64,000 bases of DNA from Ailurus styani (lineage: Eukaryota; Chordata; Mammalia; Carnivora; Ailuridae): NCBI GenBank assembly GCA_002007465.1, contig LNAC01000679.1, positions 1,723-65,722 of the forward strand. The letters run 5' to 3'. Shown one piece after another: positions 10,122 to 21,940 of this stretch. The position numbers were made by a program, and so were the translations under genes. Under the pieces are notes generated by a model. It did not search any database, was not told the DNA's origin, and saw only the letters and a program-made list of their open reading frames with translations. Every line of letters starts with the position of its first letter. Position 1 is the stretch's first letter.

Positions 10122-10299
10122 GGGCACCTGGGTGACTCGGTTAAGTGTATGACTTGTGATTTCGGCTCAGTTCATGATACCAGGGTCATGAGATCGAGCC
10201 CCAGTTCAGGGTCCACTCTCAGCAGGGAGTGTGCTTGAGATTCTCTCTCCCTCTGCCCCTCCCCCCATTCACGCTCATGCACGTACTCTCTAAAATCTT
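10122..10299 (+). mobile_element. Can-SINE, older subtype
   Basis: The head GGGGCACCTGGGTGACTCGG is followed by GTTAAGTGTATGACT rather than the GTTAAAGCC variant, so this is an older subfamily. Flanking AAAAATTCT at 10,111-10,119 and 10,300-10,308 is the likely target-site duplication. Confidence 0.85.
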
Positions 10300-10399
10300 A
10301 AAAATTCTAGGACATAAAACAATGCAGTATCTTCACGTAATTGGTTTTTGAAGAGTGAGAAAAATCTATGAATGCTTGGCATTATTATAATTTTAAAAC

Positions 10400-10605
10400 A
10401 AGCTGCCGTTTATCAAATACCAGCTATCTCAGACATGTACATGTAACTTTAATATACCTGTACATATTTTATTTCTATTGTACATATGAGAAGGCTGGAG
10501 CTTAGGAAAATTAAGTCTGTGACATAATCAGTTGTTAAAGGGATTTGGCTTAGAATCTGACTATAAAGTCAGTTTTCTAGTCACTATGACTTCACTCTGC
10601 TGCTT
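10400..10605 (+). mobile_element. MIR SINE, diverged
   Basis: CATATGAGAAGGCTGGAGCTTAGG followed by TTGGCTTAGAATCTGAC resembles the middle and 3' part of MIR. Confidence 0.5.
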
Positions 10606-11634
10606 TCTGAGGTTTGAGATCTTTCCTTCACACCATAGTTTAACTTTGTATAGACATACCCATATTGGCTAGATTTCTTAAGTAATTACCAAATTTTATT
10701 TTTCCTGCTACTGTGGGGCTTTATAAAACCTGGGTTTTCTAAGTTGTTGACAAAATCGAGGGGATGAAGCAATCCAAAGAACCTTATAGATTTTTTGGTT
10801 CCAGATAAACTAGAGAAGGAAAAAAAAAAACCACAAAGGGAATTTGTGAGTTGTACTTCTGTTCTATATTTTTCCAACCCATTGATTAGGGCATTTGTCT
10901 CAGTTCAGTATGTCTATGTAGGCTTCCTGTTATTTCAGTCCTATCCATGAAGTAGAGTATTGGTTTAAAAGCTTTCTGTAAAATCTTAGGCAAGTGTGGC
11001 AAAGCAGAGAAATAAATACTTGTATTTGTTTTAAGCTGCTGCTTATTGGACTATAGGGAGAATTAGTTGGGATGGTAAGTGTAAGATTTAAGTCAAAGCA
11101 GCAAATTCTAACAGTAATCATAGGATTAAACATATATTAAATAATAGGGTACTCCTAGCAATTGTGCCAAAACCATTGACTTGGATATATGTCATGATGT
11201 CAGTTGATTTAGAATGTATCTTATCCCTATTTTTTCCTTTCTCTTCCCCCTCTTTTTTTTTTCTTTCATGGCAAATATCTCTGGGGGCTCAGGGTATAAT
11301 TCAGAGAATAGTCTAAAGTTGAAGGCAGGAAAAGTGTGAAATAGTGGTGGGATGAACCTTTCCTTGAAAGTACTGGGTTATACCCTCTGCCCAACTGACC
11401 AACACTTATCATCATGTGTTAACATCTTTATTTGTTCTTTATTTGTGATTCTTCGCCCCCACCAATTTGGTCCTCTGATCCCTCCCTAATTATCTTTTTC
11501 TTTCACCCTCAGAGTTCCAGAATCGTGATGGTTGTAGGGAAACTGTACAACAGACAAATGCTAAATGATCTGACTGTGATTCAGCATGAGGGAATCTTCT
11601 AGTATATTTATGTGAACTAATTAAAGCCAGCCTA
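10606..11634. other. Unassigned
   Basis: No recognised repeat. Holds a short A run (10,819-10,830) and a CT-rich patch (11,230-11,270). The 63- and 67-codon minus-strand frames here have no recognisable content. Confidence 0.4.
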
Positions 11635-11764
11635 TAGTAGTAAAGAGTATAGAACGTGGGACCAGAAAGAACAATCTTGAATCTTACTATGGCTACTAAT
11701 TAGCTGTATCAACTTGTTCTGAAATCTTTGGATCTCAAGATAGAAGATCATAGAATACTTCACA
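11635..11764 (+). mobile_element. MIR-like SINE fragment
   Basis: AAGAGTATAGAACGTGGGACC, then TTAGCTGTATCAACTTG, follow the MIR 5' order. Weak. Confidence 0.45.
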
Positions 11765-12032
11765 GAGCCAGTATCATAACAAGAGTTTGAATGAGAAGAT
11801 AGACAGTGTTTAGTAATCTGATCCCTGCCACCCCCTCCCAGAGTGTTACATAACTGCTAGTTCCATTAAGATAAATGATGTTTTTCCAGAGAGGCCTTTT
11901 CTGCTAATAGATGAGGCAAACTGTCATGGTCAGTGAAAGCTTAGGTACATCTTTGCTGTAAGTACACCCTGGGGATCCTGTAGATGAGGGATACTTGAGG
12001 ATTTTGAGGGCTTGTCCATGATGGGGTTTCTT

Positions 12033-12245
12033 TTCTTTCTTTTTTTTTTTTTTAAGATTTTATTTATTTATTTGACACAGAGAGAGAGACTACAAGTAGA
12101 CAGAGAGGTAGGCAGAGAGACAGGGAGAGGAGGAAGCAGGCTCCCCGCTGAGCAGAGAGCCCGATGTGGGCCTTGATCCCAGGACGCTGAGATCATGACC
12201 TGAGCCGAAAGCAGAGGCTTTAACCCACTGAGCCACCGAGGCGCC
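12033..12245 (-). mobile_element. Can-SINE, young
   Basis: Minus-strand copy with a T-rich start (the A tail in reverse), a GACACAGAGAGAGAGA tract, and its head at GGCTTTAACCCACTGAGCC. Target-site duplication of 17 bp with one mismatch at 12,016-12,032 and 12,246-12,262. Confidence 0.93.
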
Positions 12246-12262
12246 CCATGATTGGGTTTCTT

Positions 12263-12950
12263 AGACTAGTTTGCTCTTCACAAATCGAAATGCAAAGAGT
12301 TGTTTCCTTCTCGGTGAGAAGGGAACACAGTTTTGCACAACTCTCCTTGCCTTTTCTTTTCCTCCTCCTTTTAGGATCCCACTTGATAAGCCCAATAAAA
12401 ACCATGCTTTCCTTTGGCTTCCAACTAGATGTGGAAGACACTTCACTAAGATTTTTCCATAAATCCTCACCAGAATGGCCACCTGTAACATTCCCTGCCC
12501 TCACCTCCCTGCGATACCTGAAGTATATAACCATCACCTTCCTACATAACAGCCCTAAGCCCTGAGGACTTCTGTGAATTCTTTCCACCTCCTTTTTGTA
12601 CCTGAGGTGCTGGCTTTGAAGTGCCTTGTACACTACATGGTCTCTTTATTTCCCTGACTTGGGTTTCTTAGACTGTTTTTGTAGATGTTCATTTCTCTTT
12701 TTCCTCCACATCTACTCCTTAGTTCTCCCCTCCTCTGAGTTGGCAAGAGTAGTTTCCGTGGAAGAACTCTTGTTCCTTTTCCTTCATAGCCTCATCTGAG
12801 CTTGTAAGCTCACGTGTAAGGGTCTTCCCTCTTTTTCCTGAGGGCAGTCTGCCTTCTGTTGTACAGGGAGGTACCCACTTTTCCAAGGCTCTCAGAATTC
12901 CCCATTAACTTTATATGGCTGGTTCTCTTTAGAAACCTAAATTGAAAATA
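12263..12950. other. Unassigned
   Basis: Overlapping frames on both strands (137 codons minus, 12,633-12,220; 105 codons plus, 12,248-12,565) lack recognisable domains. The minus frame runs into the SINE, so I treat both as chance. Confidence 0.4.
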
Positions 12951-12958
12951 TTTTTCTT

Positions 12959-13121
12959 GGGGTGCCTGGGTGCCTCAGTTGGCTAAGTGTCTGCCTTCAA
13001 CTCAGGTGATGATCCCATGGTCCTGGGATCGAGTCCTGCATCTCCTGCTTCTCTGCCTGCTGCTTCCCCTACTCGTGTGTTCTCACTCACACACAAATAA
13101 AATCTTTAATAAAGAAAGTAC
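12959..13121 (+). mobile_element. Can-SINE, older and shortened
   Basis: The head GGGTGCCTGGGTGCCTCAG and GGTCCTGGGATCGAGTCC are present, then a shortened tail region with CTCACACACAAATAAAATC. TTTTTCTT at 12,951-12,958 and 13,122-13,129 may be the target-site duplication. Confidence 0.8.
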
Positions 13122-13134
13122 TTTTTCTTTCTAA

Positions 13135-13735
13135 ATATATTCCCATTTCTGCGGCACTATTTTTATATGCATTGGTTCCTTGATTTAACTTTGTTTCCTT
13201 TGGGGAATCAAATGGTATCTTATTCATATTTTTATTACCCTATAATATCAAACACATTCCTTGCACAGAATAAGAAATATTCTTTGGTTTATTTTAAGGA
13301 AATGCCAGTTGGTGAGAAGATACCAGTTTCTAAACTAAAGAATTAAGTAGAATCCTTCACCACTGATTGTTTCCCAATAAAAATTAAGGTTTTGGGTTAG
13401 ATCTTCTCCATTTTTCTATTGCTGGAATAAGCAATATTTTGAATTATTTTCAGATTAGATACATTTAACTTCTGTGTTCTAGAGTTCTTTCATAGTCCCA
13501 TCTGGAGGGGAAAGAAGTCTGAGAACGGGAATTACAGAACAGTGGTAATCTTTATTTCATTGTTGGACAGTGCAATGCCTCAAATTCTGTTCTGTCAGTT
13601 TTGGTCAGTGAAAAGATTTTCTCTCTTTACATAATAAGACACAAGTTGGATGCATTTTCATTCTCAAAATGGGCCATATATACTGAGTGGCATTGAGTGA
13701 TTTTTCAACCCCTTTTGAATTTGTTTCAGTGCATG
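13135..13735. other. Unassigned
   Basis: No recognised repeat. Confidence 0.4.
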
Positions 13736-13855
13736 TAAATTGATAGATGGTGATGTTCCTCTCTTAAACATGTACAGGATTGTCGTGAAAATAAAATGAT
13801 GCATATGAAAGCACTTTGTAAACTGTAAAACTCCTTTTAAGTGTAAGATCTTATT
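13736..13855 (+). mobile_element. MIR-like 3' part
   Basis: TTGTCGTGAAAATAAAATGATG and GAAAGCACTTTGTAAACTG match the 3' half of MIR-type elements. Weak. Confidence 0.4.
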
Positions 13856-14394
13856 GTAATTTTGGGCTTGTAAAGTAATACAACACCTAAACTTGAAACT
13901 CTATTTAAATGCAATGAATAAGCTGTAATTATCTGCAAGGTTGTTACTTAGTCTGTTGGAAGTGTTAGAAAACCAGAAGGTTTATACCCTTTGAGAATAA
14001 CTACAAAAAGTAATCTCTGTTGTAACAGGACCTTTGCTCTAGGATTATTAGCTCACAGTATGAATTTCATGTAACTTTTGGCCTATTTTAGAATAGTAAC
14101 TACCAGATTTTCAAAAAGAGTGAAATTAGCATTGCAAATCAGGCATTCCTACTCAATTGCATCTCAAGAATCATGGTGATCTGAGCAAATTAATGCTTTT
14201 AAATGTGAAAAAATTGGAAATTTAAGTTTAGAGTCTTCTTCAGAATTAGGAAGGGCAATCTGATTCTTCACTTAATCAATCTGATAAATTCTGGAGCATA
14301 ATTATATGCCTAGCTAGGATTTTGTTCATTTATCATAAGGAATAGGAGGGAAAACCATTTCATACAGCAAAAAGAGAAGTGGAATTTTCATTAG
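13856..14394. other. Unassigned
   Basis: AT-rich with no recognised element. Confidence 0.4.
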
Positions 14395-14540
14395 AGAACT
14401 CAAATTTGAGTCCTAACTCAACTATAGTTTAGTTTCTGGGTACATGACTTTAATCAGTGAAATTCAATTTCCTCAATTGCTGAATTGTTTGATAATCAGA
14501 TGAAATGATTCACTAAGTCCATGTATGTATTTATATATAA
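14395..14540 (+). mobile_element. MIR SINE, diverged
   Basis: TTTGAGTCCTAACTCAACTA, then TGACTTTAATCAGTGAAATT and TTTCCTCAATTGCTGAA, follow MIR order. Confidence 0.5.
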
Positions 14541-14639
14541 TTGTTTGCAATGATAAAAGCAGGATAATATTTCCTATTGATGAAGAGGACACAGAAGCTG
14601 TGTAACATAGGTGTATACCAAGGGAAAAATGAAAGAATT

Positions 14640-14804
14640 ACAAGCAAAACTATGTTTGAGGAATGTTACAGAAGAGGCAGGGAGTAGCTGGAGAAGAAAC
14701 AAGGTAGGAAGACAGCCTATTGGTGGAGGGCTTTGTAAATAATGCTAATGAAAAAAAAATAATGCTAACGGGGTTGGACCTTATTCTTTACGTGATGGAA
14801 AGGA
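14640..14804 (+). repeat. Possible ancient interspersed repeat, family not assigned
   Basis: GGAGGGCTTTGTAAATAATGC and GGACCTTATTCTTTACGTGATG recall a widespread mammalian repeat. A similar text occurs at 60,850-60,950. I cannot name the family with confidence. Confidence 0.3.
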
Positions 14805-14812
14805 TTTGAAAG

Positions 14813-15196
14813 TTTTTCTTTGATTTTTGGGTTTTTTTGGGGGGCCTTTGTTTTTGTGGGGTTTTTTGGGGGGTGGATAGAATTTAGTGATTCATCACTT
14901 ACATATAACACCCAGTGCTCATCACAATAGGTGCTCTCCTTAATTCCCCCCCCCCCCATTTAGCCCATCCCCCACCAATCTCCCTTCCAGCAACCCTCAG
15001 TTTGTTCTCTATAGTTAGGAGTCTCTCATGGTTTGCTTCCCTCTTTTTTCCTCTCCCCCTAAGTTCATCTGTTTTGTTTCTTAAATTCCACATGGGAGTG
15101 AAATCATGTGGTATTTGTCTTTATCTGACTTGTTTTGCTTAGCATAATGCATGCTAGCTCCTTCTACATCATTGCAAATGGCAAGATCTCATTCTT
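14813..15196 (-). mobile_element. L1, 5'-truncated 3' end
   Basis: Reverse-oriented L1 3' end: a T-rich start, then CACCCAGTGCTCATCAC, a C run (14,946-14,957), and GGAGTGAAATCATGTGGTAT. It breaks off within the C-terminal ORF2 region. TTTGAAAG at 14,805-14,812 and 15,197-15,204 is a plausible target-site duplication. Confidence 0.8.
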
Positions 15197-15239
15197 TTTG
15201 AAAGGTTTCCTGTAGAAAATTAAAATAAATGGTGGTATT

Positions 15240-15700
15240 TCTTTATTTAGCTAGATCAAAGCCACAATGGTCTTAAAAAGTGAATCCTACTGCTGTCACA
15301 TTTCCTGTCACTGTTCTAAAACATCAGTGTCTTTTCAACTTAGAATAAAACTCAATCAGGTATCACAATCTACAAGGAGACCCTGCTGATCTGGATTCTA
15401 TCTACCATTCCCAGCTAAGCTGTCCTGCTCTTCCGACTTGCGCTCACACTCCCTGAACATTGCCAAGTCGTTTCCCATCTGCTAGCACATGTCCTTGCTA
15501 TTCACTCTGCCAGAAATCCTCTTCTCCGTCTGATCATGCCGAGTTCAGCAAAATGTAACTTCGTCAGATACACCTTTCCAGACATTCTTTCTACTATGTT
15601 CTCCCTAATTTACTCTGTTTTATCGCAGTGTCCCATTGGGATTAAGTTTTCAGAGGACAAGACTAAAGGCAGGGAGGAAATTAAGGAAGATTTTATAGTC
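15240..15700 (+). mobile_element. L2 LINE, 3' region
   Basis: AGAATAAAACTCAATCAGG, then CTACAAGGAGACCCTGCTGA, then TGAACATTGCCAAGTCG, CTCTGCCAGAAATCCTCTTC and GTCAGATACACCTTTCCAG follow the L2 3' order well. Confidence 0.65.
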
Positions 15701-17011
15701 CGTGTAGGAAATCATGTCTTTTGATTTGGTGTTAATCTCCTGCTGGCAAGACCCTTTGATGTCTGAGGGGTTTCCTACCAGTGTGTCCTATCTTATAAGG
15801 AAATGAGTCCAGTTCAACTCAGTACTTAGTACATACTGTATTTTGGCACAATAATAAATTGCTACTATTAAAATTGCTTTCCATCTATAGTGAAGTCATG
15901 ACAAGCAGCCCTTCTGTTTGATCTTGAGCATGGCATCACACTGCTGTTACTATTCATTGGCTCTCAGACTCTCAGAAGGACTATTGGCCATAATTGAACT
16001 TAATACATCACACAAAGTGAATGCACAATGTGCTATGCATCTTAAATGATACTGGCTAAGAATAAAATGGATTAATGTTAACAGTTGCAATAGGCTCTAC
16101 TTAGGAGGGTAGACTCATAGTAGATATTTGTAGGGTGTGGTGCAGTGCTATAAATGGTGGCACTATTACCTGTGTTCAATAATCAAGAGTTAGAAATCAG
16201 GCTAACAACTTACTGAATAAAATTTTGCATTCTCTTCCTTGAAGCATATGTTAATAATAATTTTCAGAAAAAGTGATACTATGATTTTTTTATATTACAT
16301 GCAGTCATATGGCAAACATGGTTGAAATTAATAGTTTTTAATATCTGTCCAGTGCTTTGATGGACAGTGATGCTATGGTGTGTAATAAATACATAATTCA
16401 AAAAGTATGTTCAAAATTTTTTTGCGCTCAATATAATTTCACATATCAGATAAATATGTAAGAATCCATTGCATTATTGATCCCTGCAAAGATTTATCAA
16501 ATTACTGAATTTTTCTTTCCTGTTATCTAAGTGCTTCCATTGTTCAAATGACTCAGAAGCAGACTTCCTTCACATTGATGGTACCATTCTCCATATGTCT
16601 TCCAGCTCTTTGGACATAGCTACCCTTCCTTTCAAGGACATAGGGGAAGGGTTGGAAATAAATGTTTCTCTGCTGTCTAGATGCTGTTGAATATGAAAGT
16701 ATGTATTTTGGCTTATGGGATTTCTGTGCCAGGATGGAACACTAGATCCTGAGTTCCTGGGACATCTATGTGTTCCTTAATAATGGGATTTTTGTGAATA
16801 TTTGTGAAGGGTAGGGCTATCTAAAATGTGGAGCCCAAAGCCAACGAAACTCTTATCTGGATCTAAGGTAGTAGTATATAAAAGCAATATTTAATGGTAT
16901 TGCAGAGAAGGTGATATAGGAAATGTAGAATTACATAACAGGGATTTGGAAGTCAGGCACCCAATAAGAAAGTGACTCTTGGCACTGAAAGAAAATAACC
17001 ACACAGCAGTA
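15701..17011. other. Unassigned
   Basis: About 1.3 kb of AT-rich DNA with no recognised gene, repeat or long frame. Confidence 0.4.
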
Positions 17012-17026
17012 TAGGTAATTATTCTT

Positions 17027-17284
17027 TTTTTTTTTTTTTAAAGATTTTATTTATTTATTTCACAGAGGGAGAGAGATNTTTTCTTTTTTTTTTTAAAGAT
17101 TTTATTTATTTATTTCACAGAGGGAGAGAGATCACAAGGAGGCAGAGAGGCAGGCAGAGAGAGAGAGGGGGAAGCAGGCTCCCTGCAGAGCAGAGAGCCC
17201 GATGCGGGCCTCGATCCCAGGACCCTGAGATCATGACCTGAGCCGAAAGCAGAGGCATTAACCCACTGAGCCACCCAGGCGCCC
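17027..17284 (-). mobile_element. Can-SINE, young, containing an assembly duplication
   Basis: Minus-strand copy with a perfect 15-bp target-site duplication, TAGGTAATTATTCTT, at 17,012-17,026 and 17,285-17,299. Its tail-proximal 38 bp is present twice (17,040-17,077 and 17,095-17,132) around the N at 17,078. The true element is therefore probably about 55 bp shorter. Confidence 0.93.
17040..17132. repeat. Direct duplication flanking a single N (assembly join)
   Basis: A 38-bp identical block on each side of the N at 17,078, with T runs of 15 and 11 before the copies. The different T-run length fits a homopolymer-limited contig end. Confidence 0.8.
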
Positions 17285-17299
17285 TAGGTAATTATTCTT

Positions 17300-18570
17300 G
17301 GATAAAAGTACAGCTGGCCAGGAAATTCACAACATAATTGTAGATGAGTCAGGTGTGGTCACCTTTAACAATTCAGATCTTAAGAATCTAGTCCTGAAAA
17401 TTCTAACTCAGAAAATTCAGGTTGAGGTTCAGAAATCTTTTTTTTTACAAAATCTTAGTATGACACTGATGCCATCTGTTTGGGAACCATATTGTAGATT
17501 ATGATTAGAAGGGAAACTTTAAGAGCTGAGCAAACAAACAAAATCTATTCAGGACATTAAATTATGGAGAGCCAGAATTTTATAGAATAGAACTGAAATT
17601 AGTTTTTGGAAAATTAATACCAAACAATTGTATTTCAAGTTAATCCTGAAAGGAACAACAAAACTAAAAATAAAAAAAGAAATAATAGGAAGTGAACAAA
17701 CCTACCAGAGAGTGCAAAGACTTCAAAACAAACCAATAACAGCAACAACAACAAACAACATAGAAAGGAGTCATGAATCTTTTAAGAAGCCTGAGAAGCA
17801 AGAGTCCAGGCCAGAGGATAGTAATAGAAGATCAGGGGGAAAAGGCACATTTAATTCTGTCTAAAAATTTTGGAGAATAAGTTAAGATCTTCATAAACAA
17901 AGCAGTGGTTGAGCTGGACTTGGAAGAAAACACTGTTAATGGGTAAGCAAGGTTCTTGTATTTCTTTGACATTTCTAATCACATGAGAATTATCACTAAA
18001 ACTTTATATAATTTAATGTTATCTTAATTCAGAAGATAATTGAGGATTTTAGTGTCTTCAGGTCATCATTTTTGGACAAGTATTTTTATGGAACAGTCTA
18101 ATTACTGGCTTTGATTTTTTTTTTCCACTTTAAAAAATACTTCTACAAAATGTTAAATGCTTAAAGAGAAAAACTGGTACAGGACAACTACACATATTAA
18201 AAGATCTTAAAAAGATTCTGATGCAACTGTTTCTAAGAAATCTGAGAAATTGAAATAGCATTAAGAGGGGAGGAAGTACATGAAGGTGGTACATGTGATA
18301 GATTGAGTGACAAAAGTCTGAGAAAAAGCAGTCACTGATGCTTTTTGGATTTTTACCATTTCTGTGGCTTATCAGGAAATGGGATTTTCAATAACTGTAC
18401 TTGTATGGGCCCTCCAAGAAGGAAAAGCTGGTCAAGAACAAAGTTTTGTGGTTTGGTTTGGTTTTTGTTTTGTTTTGTTGTATCTAATTCAGGTGTTTGA
18501 TGTGATCCTGGGTATAAAGAGTTGGATCAGTCACCCTTCTATTCCTTGTGAGAGTCCTCTGCTTTCTGAC
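17300..18570. other. Unassigned
   Basis: No recognised element. Holds an ACA-rich patch (17,735-17,760) and a GTTTT-rich patch (18,448-18,480). The 68-, 78- and 108-codon frames show no domain. Confidence 0.4.
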
Positions 18571-19913
18571 ATTTTTTTTAATGTTATGTTAGTCATCATA
18601 CAGTACGTCATTAATTTTTTGATACAGTGTTCCAAGATTCATTGTTTGCGTATAACACCCAGTGCGCCACGTAATACATGGCCTCCTTAATACCCGTCAC
18701 CGGGCTGACCCATCGCCCCCCCCCCAAAAAAAAACCCCTCAGTTTGTTTCTCGGAATCCAGACTTGCATGGTTCATCTCCTCCTCCAAAATCCACCCTCT
18801 TTGTTTTTCCATTCCTTCTCTTAATGTCTTCCATGCTATTCCTTATGTTCCACAAGTATGTGAAACCATATAATTGACTTTCTCTGCTTGACTTCTTTCA
18901 CTCTGCATATCTCCTCCAGTCCCATCCATGTTGATGAAAAAGTTGGGTATTTATCCTTTCTGATGGCTGAGTAATATTCCATTGTGTATACAGACCATAT
19001 CTTCATCCATTTGTCTGTTGAAGGGCATCTTGGCTCTTTCCACAGTTTGGCTATTATGGACATTGCTGTTAGATCATTGGGGTGCATATGGCCCTTCTTT
19101 TTACTACATCTGTATCTTTGGGGTAAATACCCAGTAGTGAAATTGCCAGGTCATAGGGTAGCTTTATTTTTAATATTTTGAGGAATCTCTACACTGTTTT
19201 TCAAAGTGGCTGGACTAGCTTGCATTCCCACCAACGGTGTAAGAGGGTTCCCCTTTTTCCACATCCTCTCCAACATTTGTTGTTTCTGGCCTTGTCAATT
19301 TTGTTTTGCCATTCTAACTGGTGTAAGGTGGTATCTCAGTGTAGGTTTTGATTTGAATTTCCCTGATGGCTACTGATGATGAACGTTTTTTCATGTGTCT
19401 GTTAGCCATTTGTATGTCTTCTTTGGAGAAATGTCTGTTCATGTCTGCTGCCCATTTTTTAACATGATTATTTTTTGGGTGTTGAGTTTGAGAAGTTCTT
19501 TATAGATCTTGAATTTTGGCCCTTTGTCTGTAGTGTCATTACAAATATCTTCTCCCAGTCCCTGGATTGCCTCTTTGTTTTGTTGACTGTTTCCTTTGCT
19601 GTGCAGAAGCTTTTTATCTCGATGGAGTCCCAAAAGTTCATTTTCGCTTTTGTTTCCTTTGCCTTTGGAGACGTGTCTTGAAAGAAGTTGGTGTGGCCGT
19701 TGTTGAAGAGGCTATGTTCTCCTTTAGGATTTTGATGGATTCCTGTCTCAACATTGAGCTCTCCCATCCATTTGGAGTTTACTTTGTGTGTGGTGTAAGA
19801 GAATGGTCGAGTTTCATTCTCCTGTATATAGCTGTCCCAATTTTCCAGCACCATTTATTGAAGAGCTTATCTTTTTTCCACTGAATATTTTTCCCTGCTT
19901 TGTTGAAGATTAA
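18571..19913 (-). mobile_element. L1, 5'-truncated (3' UTR and C-terminal ORF2)
   Basis: On the minus strand: 3' UTR at the low-coordinate end, then the ORF2 C terminus. Fragments of the ORF2 protein are visible at 19,087-18,836 (WKEPRCPSTDKWMKIWSVYT) and 19,854-19,468 ([34 protein letters not shown]). The frame changes between them, so no ORF2 product is possible. It breaks off near 19,913. No clear target-site duplication was seen. Confidence 0.88.
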
Positions 19914-20277
19914 TTTCTTGCCCCTTCATAACGGATGTGCACTTCTTTGAACTTACCTTAGGAAATCCTTCTAAAGTATTAAATCTTCCTTGATTACATT
20001 TTCTTTAAGATCATTAATATTGCTGTATTTTACTGTTTATAAGTGCTGTATAGCATTTGATATGTGTATATCACACTTACTCATTTCTCTAGTAATGGGC
20101 AATGATGTTGCCTTCTGCTTTCTTACCACAAACACTACCCTTAAATATGGTCCCTTCTAGGAACTATGCAGTAAACTGCCTTATGCAATTCTCTCTTGGA
20201 TATACACTTACAAGAATACTGCAATGTAATAGGATATGTATATTGTATAAAATACTGCCACATTCTTTCTATAAATC
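19914..20277. other. Unassigned
   Basis: AT-rich spacer between two L1 insertions; no recognised repeat. Confidence 0.4.
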
Positions 20278-20286
20278 CTGTATTAG

Positions 20287-20945
20287 CTTTTTTTTTTAAT
20301 TTTTAATTCTGGGTAGTTAACATACGGTGCAATATTGGCTTCAGTAGAATTCAGGAGTAGAATTCAGTGATTACTCACTTACACACAACACCCAGTGCTC
20401 ATCATAACAAGTGCCCTGCTTAATACCCATCTTAGCCCATTCCCCACCCACCTTCCTCCATCAACCCTCCATTTGTTCTCTCTCATTGAATCTCTTATGG
20501 ATTCTCTCTCCCCTCCCTCTTTTTCCCTTTCCCATATGTTTATCTGTTTTGTTAAATTGTACATAGGAGTGAAATCATATGGTATTTAACACTGTTTGGT
20601 GGGAATGCAAACTGGTGCAGCCACTCTGGGAAACCGTATGGAGGTTCCTCAGAAAGTTAAAAATAGAACTACCCTGTGATCCAGCAATTGTACTAATAGG
20701 TATTTACCCAAAGGATAAAAAAAATGCAGATTAGGAGGGGCACATGCACCCTGATGTATATAGCAGCGCTATCAACAATAACCAAAATATGGGAAGATCC
20801 CAAATGTCAACTGATGGATAAAGTGGTATGTATTACAGTGTATTCCTCAGCCACCAAAAAGAATGAAATCTTGACCTTTTCTGCAATGTGGATAGAGCTG
20901 AAGTGCATTATGCTAAGTGAAATAAGTCGGAGAAAATACCGTATG
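20287..20945 (-). mobile_element. L1 with 5' inversion (twin-primed insertion)
   Basis: Positions 20,287-20,587 are an antisense L1 3' end starting with a T run. Positions 20,588-20,945 are L1 in the opposite (plus) orientation, from GGTGGGAATGCAAACTGG to GTGAAATAAGTCGGAG. In L1 coordinates the two parts meet at the same point: both carry AAATACC(A/G)TATG (20,934-20,945 and, reversed, 20,576-20,587). CTGTATTAG at 20,278-20,286 and 20,946-20,954 is the target-site duplication. This arrangement is the known signature of twin priming. Confidence 0.88.
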
Positions 20946-20954
20946 CTGTATTAG

Positions 20955-21940
20955 TTTAAATGGCCATTAACAGTGTCTATCAATATAGTGTCTGTCAACG
21001 GTAATGGTCTACTTTCTAACTTTTGTCCTTCTGGTGGGTGTAATGTATTATTGCAACAAAATTCAAATATTCACTTACCTAGCTATAAATGAGGTTGAGA
21101 ATTTCTTCTGTAGCTCTTTGCTATTTAGGGTTTTTTTCTTTGACTATTCTATCCATAGACATTTTTTCTATTAGACGTTAATTTCTATCTTCTAGATGCT
21201 TGTCAAAGGGTTCAGTTTTAGACTTTGCAGTTACTTATTATAGATACTTATTTGGTATCTACTCATAATAGAAATTCTAGTAAGGAAAGGCAGTATTTTG
21301 TCTTATCACCAGTGTAAATATAGCATCTTGGCACAAGAAAAGAATCCATGTGTTTTGTTGAATGGAAGATTTGTATCTTCATATAAAACTTCCATACAGT
21401 AAACCCCAAGTTTGCCATGTGTACTTGCTACTTCTATAGCCATATACATTTACTTTCCCTATTATTTCATAAGAATACAAATTTATTTGGGAATCATCAG
21501 TTAATTCACGACTAGAATTCAATGAGTAGTTGAGAAAATTGAATATTTGGTTTTCACTTCCTGTCAGATAACAAGGCTACCTCATGTTGAACATCTTCAC
21601 ATCTCTCTGCCCCCTTCCTCTATACAAACACATAGCAGTGAGAAAAGCATTGTATTCTATCAGTGCCTCTAAAGGATTATATCAAAAAATATGTCACATT
21701 ATTCATTCCTAGACTATACCTAGGATACATAGTATGTTAAAAACATGAATTTCATGGAATTAGGGAAATAAGGTACAGCTGAGTCAGATACAAATCTACA
21801 ATGAAGTTAAGCAGACCCAGTATAGGAAAGAGAAAATAGGGAGCTTGTGGGTAATAAGACACAAATATACACAGATATACTCTAAGACAAAGAGAATGCA
21901 CAGGACAAGAAGGGGCTTTTTTTTTTTTTTTTTTTTGAAT
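20955..21940. other. Mostly unassigned
   Basis: No recognised element; a T run of about 21 bp starts at 21,917. Confidence 0.4.

Noticed and set aside
12220..12633. 137-codon minus-strand frame with an overlapping plus-strand frame of 105 codons
   Set aside because: The minus frame ends inside a Can-SINE, and both strands being open points to composition rather than coding.
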